Assembly: GCA_029567375.1 (NCBI GenBank)
Contig: JAKQLB010000189.1
Coordinates: 1-38,560 of the forward strand
Reading direction: 5' to 3'
Source of the DNA: Bacteroidota bacterium
Lineage (GTDB): Bacteria; Bacteroidota; Bacteroidia; Bacteroidales; UBA932
Length of the DNA: 38,560 nt
The notes beneath the pieces are model-generated. The model ran no database searches and was not told the origin of the DNA. It saw nothing but the letters and a program-made list of their open reading frames with translations. The translations under genes were made by a program, and so were the position numbers. The first letter of the stretch is position 1. Every line of letters starts with the position of its first letter. Of the stretch, positions 32,026-38,560 are shown piece after piece.

Positions 32026-32992
32026 TGAAGCTGTCGCCGCTGGTGCACGGACGTTCAAATGTTGTGAAATAGTGGGCATCAGCATACGGACTCTGCAGCG
32101 GTGGCGGGCGGGCACTACGATAGACAGACGGAAAGGCGCTCCTAAATGGGTTGCAAACAAGCTTTCACCAGAAATTATTGACGATGTGATCCAGACAGCC
32201 TGTGCTCCTGAGTACCGAAACGATACGCCTATGGTTCTGTATGTACGATTGCTTGAGGAACACTGCTATCTCGCAAGTCCCAGGTCAATCTATCGTATCC
32301 TGAAAGCGCATGGACTTTTGAAACGGCGCTGCAATGGGGCGGTTCCCACACCGAGAAGACCACCCCCCGAACGGGTAGCGACTGGGCCGGATCAGGTATG
32401 GACCTGGGATATCACCTATATGCCCATGCGCGTACAGGGATTGTTTTATTATGCCTATGTATTTCTCGATATTTGGAGCAGGAAGATTGTTGGATGGCAG
32501 ATTCATGAAAAAGAATCTCCCGAATTAGCGAGCCAGTGTTTTGAACGAAGTGTCGCCAAAGAAGGAAACCGACCACAGTTTCTTCACTCAGATAATGGCA
32601 ATCCTATGAAAGGCTTATCGATGCTCGCAACCTTATATCGGTTTGGTGTCATTCCTTCCTACTCGCGTCCTCGAGTATCGAATGACAATGCCTACAGCGA
32701 ATCCTTATTTAAAACAGCCAAATATGTTCCCCATTATCCGGGGTATTTTGAATCCCTCTCAGATGCTCGGGCATGGTTTGCCGATTTTGTGCATTGGTAC
32801 AATACGAAGCATCGGCACTCGGGAATTGGCTACGTCACGCCTGAACAGCGTCATACCGGTGCGGATAGACAGCTCTTTGATGAAAGGAATAGAACCTTGC
32901 AGTATACCCGACTATTTCGTCCAGAGATTCGGAGGCAACTGAGAGACTGGGTGCATATTGAGAAGGTCGTTTTGAATGCAAATGTTTCATAA
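31982..32992 (+). CDS. IS3-family transposase OrfB (rve DDE integrase core)
   Basis: A 336-residue transposase. It has an N-terminal helix-turn-helix region (CCEIVGISIRTLQRW, about 26-42) and an rve catalytic core with the DDE triad: Asp in TWDITYMP, Asp in LHSDNGNPMKG and Glu in NAYSESLFKT. It ends with the typical WYNTKHRHSGIGYVTPEQRH. The start is TTG at 31982, overlapping the ancestral orfA stop. No disabling change is visible, so this copy may still be active if OrfA is made. Confidence 0.85.
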   Translation: MIHEADRKLVIQLIDEAVAAGARTFKCCEIVGISIRTLQRWRAGTTIDRRKGAPKWVANKLSPEIIDDVIQTACAPEYRNDTPMVLYVRLLEEHCYLASPRSIYRILKAHGLLKRRCNGAVPTPRRPPPERVATGPDQVWTWDITYMPMRVQGLFYYAYVFLDIWSRKIVGWQIHEKESPELASQCFERSVAKEGNRPQFLHSDNGNPMKGLSMLATLYRFGVIPSYSRPRVSNDNAYSESLFKTAKYVPHYPGYFESLSDARAWFADFVHWYNTKHRHSGIGYVTPEQRHTGADRQLFDERNRTLQYTRLFRPEIRRQLRDWVHIEKVVLNANVS

Positions 32993-33249
32993 ATAAGCGA
33001 CATCTATGTTGACAAATAGCGAAGATGGGATTCGGGTCAACATTGGAATATTTTTGATATTCTAAGATGAAATCGATCTAATCTGTATTACAACGGAAAG
33101 TAACGCGAGAAAAGATCTGGAGCTACCTACATATGGCTGGCTAATGAAATGCACATTGCTATTGAGGAATTTTCTTTATACAGTACCAAAGAAATCATGC
33201 CGCATTGTGCAAATCGCATAAGAAGCAATTGAATCGTAGCAGGGTCCAT

Positions 33250-33373
33250 CTCTTACTGATTGATCATTACAATTTTGACCGACCACATGCGGCACTTAGC
33301 TATGTTACTCCCGTATAGGTCAGAAAAAAATTAGTCGCCTCAATGGGTTGAGAAGTAGATAAGTACTACACCG
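33250..33373 (+). pseudogene. Decayed transposase tail
   Basis: Plus-strand translation gives DHYNFDRPHAALSYVTPV, then TAG, then VRKKLVASMG and another stop. This is the C-terminal signature of rve transposases, with an internal stop where the homologous relic at 27880-28017 reads through. It is non-functional. Confidence 0.65.
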
Positions 33374-33497
33374 CCTTTACAATTGAGCCAGAGGCGATCC
33401 ATGCTGCCCCACCGGCAGCCTCGCTGATATATCCAAGCTTCTCTGCAAGCTTAAGCATGCTCAATCGGTTTCTGGCAATCTTCTCAGATGCGTCCAT
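33366..33497 (-). pseudogene. Truncated 5' fragment of a transposase
   Basis: A 43-codon frame, MDASEKIARNRLSMLKLAEK followed by LGYISEAAGGAA, resembles the first helix-turn-helix of rve-type transposases ('NRL..L.LA..LGN.SEAC'). The rest is missing, and the frame ends at 33366 within the opposite-strand relic. It is probably a fragment left by deletion. The IS21-family element inserted a few bases upstream of its start. Confidence 0.55.
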
Positions 33498-33624
33498 CCT
33501 CTACCTCCACACTTATATGTTTAATGTCAACTGCTTTTCCCTGGAATTATCATAAGGATTTCCCTATCGTTATCACCAGGAATTCCCTGGTTTCATCATA
33601 GACCAGCCTGAGCAGGTCGTTTTC

Positions 33625-34446
33625 TTATGCACCTCCTTCCCCAAGCCGGGTAGTCGCTTCAGCATGGGTGCTCGGTTTTACCTTGTCAGGTCCTGGTTGG
33701 CGCATGAGAGCATGCATCATGCGGTAGCTTTTTGCCTCGAAGAGCAAAAGATGACCGTGGTGAACGAGCCGATCAATCATGGCAGCTGCCATCTGCTCAT
33801 CGGTGAAGATGCCTCCCCATTTTGAGAATTCAAGGTTCGTCGTGAGGATGAGACTTTTGCTCTCGTAGCTGTCGGCAATAATTCTGAACAAAAGCTGGGA
33901 ACCTTCCCGATCCACCGGCACATAGCCCCATTCATCCAAGATGAGGAGATCCAACTGCTGCACGTCCCGAATCAGGCGTTCGAGTGTTCCCGCTTTATAC
34001 GCTTCGGTCAGTTTCAGCACGAGTTCGGTAACCGTGAAGAATCGTACCGAAAGCCCCTTTTCACAGGCGGCAATGCCGATCGCGATCGCCATGTGGGTTT
34101 TCCCGGTGCCGACACCGCCGTAGAGTACAAGATTCTTTTTTTCAGGGATAAAATCGGCACGAAGGAGATCTTCTTTGGAGAGCGCTGGCGGAAAACGGAT
34201 TTCTGAGAAGTCATATCCTTCAAAGCTCTTGAAGACTGGAAAACCTGCTCGATTTAAAAGCCTTGCTTTTTTGCCGCGTTCCCGCCTGTCGATTTCCTCA
34301 GCCAGCACTTTATGCAGGAATTCTTCCTGCCGCGGGGTCGCTTCGAGCTCGCATAATTCAACCACACGACTTGAGAGCATGAGTTTGCGGCTCATGGCGG
34401 CAATAGCCTGCCTGGTTCGTTCGCGTTCCTGGGGTGTGCGGATCAT
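33625..34446 (-). CDS. istB: IS21-family helper ATPase IstB
   Basis: A 273-residue AAA+ ATPase, the regulator that delivers target DNA to the IstA transposase. Walker A is GGVGTGKTH and Walker B is LLILDEWGYVP; TTNLEFSKWGGIF is the typical sensor region. The start ATG (34444-34446) overlaps the istA stop (ATGA). Length and order are normal for the family. Confidence 0.93.
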   Translation of the reverse strand: MIRTPQERERTRQAIAAMSRKLMLSSRVVELCELEATPRQEEFLHKVLAEEIDRRERGKKARLLNRAGFPVFKSFEGYDFSEIRFPPALSKEDLLRADFIPEKKNLVLYGGVGTGKTHMAIAIGIAACEKGLSVRFFTVTELVLKLTEAYKAGTLERLIRDVQQLDLLILDEWGYVPVDREGSQLLFRIIADSYESKSLILTTNLEFSKWGGIFTDEQMAAAMIDRLVHHGHLLLFEAKSYRMMHALMRQPGPDKVKPSTHAEATTRLGEGGA

Positions 34447-35894
34447 ACCTGCGCCCCTTCCAGGAACTCGTCGTAGACATGCAGATCCTGGCCTCGTTCA
34501 GGCGCCATATTCAGGCCATAGCCTGCGATCCGCGCAGCAAGGATTGCCGCGTCATGGAAGGCGGTTCTGGAGCGCTGTACAGCTTCCTCAAGCGCTTGCA
34601 GCGCGATTTCGAAGCCGTAGTCATCTGCTAACCGCTGCATGGTTCTCAGTGTCGCATGGAGCTCCGTACGTTCCTGCCGATCCATCAGGGCCTTCAAGGG
34701 ATCGGGTACCATTTCCCGAATCCCTGAGTTTTTCCACGCTCCGGGATTGTTCATGAGGACGGCAAGGGAGGTGCGGTAATCACAGCTGTCAGTCCTTTGT
34801 TCTCCGTAGACGCGGCTATGACGAACGACCAGATGGTTGTGTTCATCCAGAATGTCGATAGTATGCGCACGTATGGCGACGAGTACTTCCCGGCCTGCAG
34901 AGGCAGGGCTTGTCGAGTAATAGTGACGGGCATCGATCCGCACTTTGCCGTAACCGTCAGTCTTAAGGTATTCATACCGCACGGGGTCAAACGGTGATCG
35001 GGGAAGCGGCAGGAATGCTTTTTTATCTTCCTCGAAGAGTTCTTTGATCGGCACGAGCTTCTTGTAGTGCGTTTCCTCGGCCTTGGGTTCGTGCATGGAG
35101 AGCAGGGTTCTGTTATAGGCTTCAATGTCGTCGAACGACGGTTCTGGCACGAAAAGGTTCCGGCGGGTATAGCCTATCTTTGCTTCGACATTCCCTTTTT
35201 CATAGCCGGAATGAGGGTTGCAGAATCGCACGGAAAAGCCGTAATGGGCACGCATTCTGGCAAAGAGTTCCGCTTCATGGATAACTTCGCCGATCCGTCT
35301 GCCTACACCCGTCGCGTTGTCGAAGACAATCACCGGCGGTACGCCGCCGATATAGGCAAAGATGTCTTTCAATCCCTGGCAGACGCACTCGGCGGTTTCT
35401 CCTCCGAACACCTGGGTAAAGCTGTCATTGCTGGAGGCAAACGAGAGGGTAAGGTACTTTTTGCGAACCATCGTCCCGCGTTCCAGAAAATCCGCTTCGC
35501 CAAAATCAGCCTGGCTTTCACCGGGGTGCCAGACCAGTTCCAGGCTCGCCCGCACAGCACGCTGTTCTTGGAGCATGCGTTTGACGTACCGTTGGACGGT
35601 ATTGTAGGAACAGGCATAACCTGGGACCTCCGCGGCTAGTCGGTCGTGGATCCGCTTGGCGGTGTGCCGCTGTTTGTGCCATCGTCCCTGGTCTTCGGCA
35701 AGCCATGTATTGATGCGTGGCTTATACGGATCAAGGATCGAAGCTTTTGTAGCCTTTTCAGGCGGCTTTGGGGAAAAGTCTTCCTGATTCACATACTTTC
35801 GTATGGTTTTGGGGTCGACGCCAAAGGTCCTGGATAGTTCCGCCACAGAGCTTCCTTTTTGGTACTGTTCCCTGATACTTTGTATTTGGGGCAT
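34443..35894 (-). CDS. istA: IS21-family transposase IstA
   Basis: A 483-residue transposase. It has an N-terminal helix-turn-helix (GSSVAELSRTFGVDPKTIRKYV) and an rve core with the DDE triad: Asp in SQADFGEADF, Asp in VIVFDNATG and Glu in KGNVEAKIGYTRRN. The ATG at 35894 has AAGG 8 bp upstream. A GTG three codons earlier (35903), with GGAGG further upstream, is an alternative start. It appears intact. Confidence 0.92.
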   Translation of the reverse strand: MPQIQSIREQYQKGSSVAELSRTFGVDPKTIRKYVNQEDFSPKPPEKATKASILDPYKPRINTWLAEDQGRWHKQRHTAKRIHDRLAAEVPGYACSYNTVQRYVKRMLQEQRAVRASLELVWHPGESQADFGEADFLERGTMVRKKYLTLSFASSNDSFTQVFGGETAECVCQGLKDIFAYIGGVPPVIVFDNATGVGRRIGEVIHEAELFARMRAHYGFSVRFCNPHSGYEKGNVEAKIGYTRRNLFVPEPSFDDIEAYNRTLLSMHEPKAEETHYKKLVPIKELFEEDKKAFLPLPRSPFDPVRYEYLKTDGYGKVRIDARHYYSTSPASAGREVLVAIRAHTIDILDEHNHLVVRHSRVYGEQRTDSCDYRTSLAVLMNNPGAWKNSGIREMVPDPLKALMDRQERTELHATLRTMQRLADDYGFEIALQALEEAVQRSRTAFHDAAILAARIAGYGLNMAPERGQDLHVYDEFLEGAQV

Positions 35895-36104
35895 GTTGAT
35901 CACCTTCTTTGATCCTCCCTCGTCGTTGTTGGTTCTTCGACACAGGGATTCTGGATTACCAGGAGGCAGTATTCAACTGCCCCTGCTTTTTCCAGGGAAT
36001 TCCCGATGATAACACCAGGGAAATCTAGGTGATATTTTCAGGGATTTTTAGTTTATATTAAACACACTTATAGTTTAATGCAATTGCAGAAGGTAAAAAA
36101 CACT

Positions 36105-36989
36105 TTACTTTTTCATGCTCTTTAGATATCTATATACTGTTGAGTTGCTAACTTCTATTTCATCAGCAACCATATTTATTATAACTAATTCTCGATAATT
36201 TTTATATTTCGCTTTATATTCATAATATAGCTCAACAGCTTTTCTCATTCTTTCTTCTTTTTTTGATTGTATTGATGCTGTTTTAGCACCTTTTCGTCCT
36301 CCTTCTCTTACTCGTTTTCCTATTTTAGCATCTTCAAAGGAGTAAGTTTTTTGCTGCATTTCACTCTCTAGGCGTTCTACCGGAATTCCTTTTTTCATAG
36401 CGGCAAAGTATATTGCGTTTTTATCCCCCCAATACTCCATCCATTCACTGAAAAGCCTAACAATATTATGATTGTAAGACAAGGATAAATAGATTTGGTA
36501 TTTAGTTAAATACTCTTTATTGTTTTGAAATTGTTTTTGCATACGTTCTTTTTGATTTTTCCTTTGTTGTTCTGCCAAGCTAAGAGAATTTACAATTGTA
36601 AAAAAATCATCATCTGGCGCGTCTATATTGGGGCTATTTCCTGAAAGAGATTTTGCAACATATTCTCGTGCTTTTTCCCAGTACTCTTCTGGTTTTATAA
36701 AACGATATTGGACAGAATCTATTTGTCGCTTTATTGATTCGTTATCTTCTTCAATAAGTCTCTTAATGCAATCTTCTTCGGCTTGTTTTAAGAGTTCATG
36801 TATTTTTATATTTTTTTCTTTAGCAGCAGCACTAAGGAATTCATGTTCTGCTTTTTTGAGTTTTGGCAAAATCTCCAGTTGAAGTTTCTTTACGGCTTCC
36901 TGAATCCATATATTGTTTTCAACTAAATCATCATTATTTTCTTTTGGAAAAATTGACGATCCGAAATCTCGTTCAGAATCATCAGCCAT
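36105..36989 (-). CDS. AT-rich, charged helical protein with C-terminal helix-turn-helix, unknown
   Basis: A 294-residue protein starting MADDSERDF, with GAGGAGG 9 bp before the ATG. It is strongly charged and largely helical. Residues 30-165 look like coiled coil, and the end (NMVADEIEVSNSTVYRYLKSMKK) is a helix-turn-helix of the kind found in resolvase or TetR-like DNA-binding segments. A basic stretch (GKRVREGGRKGAKTASIQSKKEERM) precedes it. The DNA is more AT-rich than the BREX genes. Its place next to the integrase suggests a regulator or partition/replication accessory of the island, but no family is recognised. Confidence 0.65.
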   Translation of the reverse strand: MADDSERDFGSSIFPKENNDDLVENNIWIQEAVKKLQLEILPKLKKAEHEFLSAAAKEKNIKIHELLKQAEEDCIKRLIEEDNESIKRQIDSVQYRFIKPEEYWEKAREYVAKSLSGNSPNIDAPDDDFFTIVNSLSLAEQQRKNQKERMQKQFQNNKEYLTKYQIYLSLSYNHNIVRLFSEWMEYWGDKNAIYFAAMKKGIPVERLESEMQQKTYSFEDAKIGKRVREGGRKGAKTASIQSKKEERMRKAVELYYEYKAKYKNYRELVIINMVADEIEVSNSTVYRYLKSMKK

Positions 36990-37113
36990 TACTGAAAACC
37001 TCCTCTACTAATATCTTGAATTTAGATATTCCCGAATCGTATTTGAGTGAAAAATATTAGATCCTGATTATATGTGCAATAAATACCTGCACCACTGGTA
37101 TCTTCTCTCAATT

Positions 37114-38211
37114 TCAATCACTGTTTCCATCAATATATTTCCTATACTTTAATGATGCCACCTTATTATCTAGTTGGATTTCAGGCAAGAGCTCGACCGC
37201 AGATCGTTTCATTTTATCCGTTGCTTTGGCATAGATCTGAGTAGTCTGAATATCAGTATGGCCGAGCAGCTTACTGACAGTATAGAGGTCTGCCCCATTT
37301 TCAAGGGCCAGGACGGCGAACGTATGTCGCGCAGTGTGCCATCCTATTTTCTTTTCAATACCTGCTGCTTTAGCCCAAGCCCTGAAATATTGTGTTGCAC
37401 TGGTTTTTGTCTGAAGCTCAGGAAAGATATATTCATCTTGATGGTGTAGCCTGCCATCATCAATGATTGACCATGCTGAATGGTTAATCGGCACCCCAAC
37501 TACCTTTTCTGTTTTCTTTTGCCTCTTTAAGATAGTTGGCTCCGGTGTTCGTTGGATGTCTCCCCATCGAAGGGTTTGAAGATCAGAAATTCTTAATCCA
37601 ACCATGCATGCAAAAAGGAAGCTTCTCTTGATTGCTGAGCCAAGCTTGCCTCCAAGAGGTGTCACAGCGAGGCGTTCGAGCTCTTCTGGTGTAAGCCATA
37701 CTTTAATTGGTTCAGGTTCTGAGATTTTTTTAATATGCTCTGCAGGGTTGTGTGATATCAGTCGATTCTTACATGCTATTCGAAGTACGTGGCAGACAGC
37801 TGAGAAATAGTGAGCTGCAGTAATCTGCTTTAATACTTGTTTGGATAGGAGAAATGCCTTAAATCCTTCGAGCCATTGTTCGTCAACAGCATCCAGGCGA
37901 ATATTCCCTCCATATTCTTTGATGTAGGGTATGGCTTTATGGAGATGTCTTCTGGGGGGCATGCTCTGAGCGATTTCCTGGCAATAGTCTAATAGATGTT
38001 TCTTGCTTCCTACTGGGTCAAGAATACCCCATTCCTGTGAAAAGAGTTGCTGCTCACGCTTTACCCTGGCGATGTTTGCTAAGCGCAAGGCTTCTCTATC
38101 CTGTTGCTTGTCGCCGGTTAAAGATAGGCCGAGGCTTTCCCATCTTCTTCTTCCCTTATAATAGATATCTAGATATAGTTTGTTGTGCTTCTTTCTTATT
38201 GCTACTCCCAT
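37114..38211 (-). CDS. Tyrosine recombinase (integrase) of the island
   Basis: A 365-residue tyrosine recombinase. It has an N-terminal arm-binding region (IRKKHNKLYLDIYYKGRRRW), a SAM-like core-binding domain (about 65-165) and a catalytic domain with Arg in GLRISDL, Lys in RQKKTEKVVGVPI, His-x-x-Arg in HTARHTF, His in GHTDI and the Tyr nucleophile in TTQIYAK. The ATG at 38211 is chosen with GAGG 8 bp upstream; a GTG three codons earlier is possible. It is adjacent to the tRNA target, as is usual for tRNA-integrating elements, and should catalyse integration between attP and the tRNA 3' end. Confidence 0.93.
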   Translation of the reverse strand: MGVAIRKKHNKLYLDIYYKGRRRWESLGLSLTGDKQQDREALRLANIARVKREQQLFSQEWGILDPVGSKKHLLDYCQEIAQSMPPRRHLHKAIPYIKEYGGNIRLDAVDEQWLEGFKAFLLSKQVLKQITAAHYFSAVCHVLRIACKNRLISHNPAEHIKKISEPEPIKVWLTPEELERLAVTPLGGKLGSAIKRSFLFACMVGLRISDLQTLRWGDIQRTPEPTILKRQKKTEKVVGVPINHSAWSIIDDGRLHHQDEYIFPELQTKTSATQYFRAWAKAAGIEKKIGWHTARHTFAVLALENGADLYTVSKLLGHTDIQTTQIYAKATDKMKRSAVELLPEIQLDNKVASLKYRKYIDGNSD

Positions 38212-38240
38212 GCCTGCCACCTCACATTAGCATGTTTAAA

Positions 38241-38273
38241 ATCTACAATATATCTACAATATGTCTACAAAAT
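38241..38273. repeat. Three tandem 11-bp repeats beside the integrase gene
   Basis: ATCTACAATAT (38241-38251), ATCTACAATAT (38252-38262) and GTCTACAAAAT (38263-38273) lie directly in tandem, about one helical turn each, between the integrase start and the right attachment site. They may be arm-type integrase sites or excisionase/autoregulator sites. TCTACAA also occurs near the left end (359-365). Confidence 0.65.
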
Positions 38274-38367
38274 TGAGTAAAGTCAAGGGTTAAAGAGAAA
38301 AATATAGTAAACTTGCAATAATTGGCAATATTATGAAAAGTATTGATATATAAATAAATAACAACAA

Positions 38368-38394
38368 AAAAGGCTCCCCTTCAGGGAGCCTTTT
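38368..38394 (-). terminator. Hairpin terminator downstream of the tRNA
   Basis: GGCTCCC (38372-38378) and GGGAGCC (38384-38390) form a 7-bp stem with a CTTCA loop. It is flanked by an A-run on the left and TTTT on the right, so it can stop transcription in both directions. For the minus-strand tRNA it supplies a new terminator from the island side, replacing the original now at 239-264. Confidence 0.8.
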
Positions 38395-38402
38395 CTTGTA
38401 CC

Positions 38403-38423
38403 TAGCGGGAGAGGGGATCGAAC
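38403..38423. repeat. Right attachment site (tRNA 3' end)
   Basis: This is the tRNA-side copy of the attachment core, matching 277-297 with one mismatch (38419). It forms the T-arm and acceptor 3' strand of the intact tRNA, so integration leaves the tRNA functional. Confidence 0.88.
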
Positions 38424-38475
38424 CCACGACCCAGCGGATATGAGCCGCTTGCTCTGCCAACTGAGCTATCCCGCC
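38403..38475 (-). tRNA. tRNA with anticodon CAT (Met, possibly Ile2)
   Basis: The 73-nt sequence on the minus strand starts GGCGGGATAGCTCAGTTGG and folds as a cloverleaf. The anticodon stem AGCGG/CCGCT encloses the loop CTCATAT (anticodon CAT), the T-arm carries GGTTCGATCC, and the acceptor 3' strand is TCCCGCT plus discriminator A. CCA is not encoded. The first acceptor pair is a G-T wobble. A CAT anticodon means Met, or Ile2 if modified with lysidine. I cannot distinguish these here. Confidence 0.92.
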
Positions 38476-38486
38476 ACGCAGGTGGT

Positions 38487-38515
38487 TGTATATCTCAAAA
38501 ATGCCCCTTGGTCAA
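38487..38515 (-). promoter_or_regulatory. Promoter of the tRNA gene
   Basis: On the minus strand TTGACC (38515-38510) and TATACA (38492-38487) are separated by exactly 17 bp and lie just upstream of the tRNA 5' end at 38475. This is a strong sigma70-type match in host DNA outside the island. Confidence 0.75.
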
Positions 38516-38560
38516 TACCTTGTAAGATTTTGACCTCTAAGGCTATAATTTGCAGGATTT

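Larger units (their letters stand above)
31463..33014 (+). mobile_element. IS3-family insertion sequence
   Basis: The terminal inverted repeats begin TGCCAGCATAGATGTCGC (left, 31463) and TGTCAACATAGATGTCGC (right, complement of 32997-33014), 16 of 18 identical, with the TG ends typical of the family. Inside are orfA and orfB with an rve DDE domain. No clear target duplication is seen. The element sits in the middle of an older decayed transposase. Confidence 0.8.
33015..33517. other. Transposase graveyard between two insertion sequences
   Basis: This stretch has no intact gene. About 33250-33373 holds a decayed transposase tail on the plus strand (HYNFDRPHAALSYVTP then a stop), similar to the relic at 27880-28017. 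A minus-strand transposase 5' fragment lies at 33366-33497. The first 230 bp shows nothing I can identify. It may be the eroded middle of the older element split by the IS3-family insertion. Confidence 0.55.
33518..36064 (-). mobile_element. IS21-family insertion sequence with intact ends and 8-bp target duplication
   Basis: The element is 2547 bp and carries istA and istB on the minus strand. Both ends start TGTTTAAT (33518 rightward; complement of 36057-36064) and contain matching internal repeats of the form TTTCCCT...TTATCA. The flanks are a perfect direct repeat CACTTATA at 33510-33517 and 36065-36072. The intact duplication and full-length genes suggest a relatively recent insertion. 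Confidence 0.9.
277..38423. mobile_element. tRNA-integrated genomic island (about 38.1 kb)
   Basis: The island is bounded by two direct copies of the tRNA 3' end. The sequence TAGCGGGAGAGGGGAT is at 277-292 and 38403-38418; in both copies it is followed by one variable base and GAAC. The right copy belongs to the complete tRNA, and a tyrosine integrase gene sits next to it. An excisionase-like gene, a DUF3631 helicase and an iteron-like cluster lie inside. No conjugation, capsid or terminase genes are visible, so this is a non-self-transmissible integrative element or a phage-satellite-like island carrying defence cargo. The boundaries are seen directly. The mobility class is inferred. Confidence 0.88.

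Overview
The window is almost entirely one integrated mobile island of about 38.1 kb, inserted into the 3' end of a tRNA gene with anticodon CAT. The intact tRNA lies at the right edge (minus strand, 38403-38475) with a tyrosine integrase beside it. A copy of the tRNA 3' end lies at 277-297, still followed by what looks like the original tRNA terminator. These two copies are attL and attR, so only about 1-276 and 38424-38560 are host chromosome. The host is probably a spirochaete. The hints are exported proteins with Treponema-like signal peptides, a caspase-PEGA-FGE protein and a small exported ankyrin protein. That assignment is an inference with modest confidence.

Left arm (298-10886): an exported caspase-like/PEGA/FGE-fold protein, a DUF91 (NucS-like) PD-(D/E)XK nuclease protein and, convergent to them, a two-gene minus-strand operon. 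The operon encodes a membrane-anchored 735-residue protein that ends in a ribosomal protein uS9-like domain, followed by a 1570-residue DUF1998/MrfA-type DEAH helicase. I do not recognise this pair as a named defence system.

Centre (11242-26631): a complete plus-strand BREX operon in the order brxE-brxA-brxB-brxC-pglX-pglZ-brxL. BrxE is the hallmark of type 6, while the rest resembles type 1. Two features are unusual. The methyltransferase gene pglX is cleanly split into N- and C-terminal ORFs by two inserted small genes, one of them a degenerate class III nucleotidyl-cyclase-like protein. BrxL has lost the Lon-like C-terminus and carries a MITD1-type (phospholipase D-like) domain instead.

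Right arm (26632-38402): a small membrane protein, an ankyrin protein, then a tightly overlapping six-gene minus-strand operon that resembles a satellite or integrative-element replication module: an AlpA/Xis-like protein, a DUF3631 helicase and small unknown proteins. Within it lies a dense cluster of 11 copies of the heptamer GGTTACG/CGTAACC in 229 bp, a candidate replication origin. An IS graveyard follows: an IS3-family element nested in a decayed transposase, further transposase relics, and an intact IS21-family element with a perfect 8-bp target duplication. An AT-rich helix-turn-helix protein and the integrase end the island.

There are no conjugation, capsid or packaging genes, so the island would depend on other elements for transfer. 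Its likely payload is anti-phage defence: the BREX operon, probably the helicase/uS9-like pair, and possibly the nuclease and caspase-like genes.
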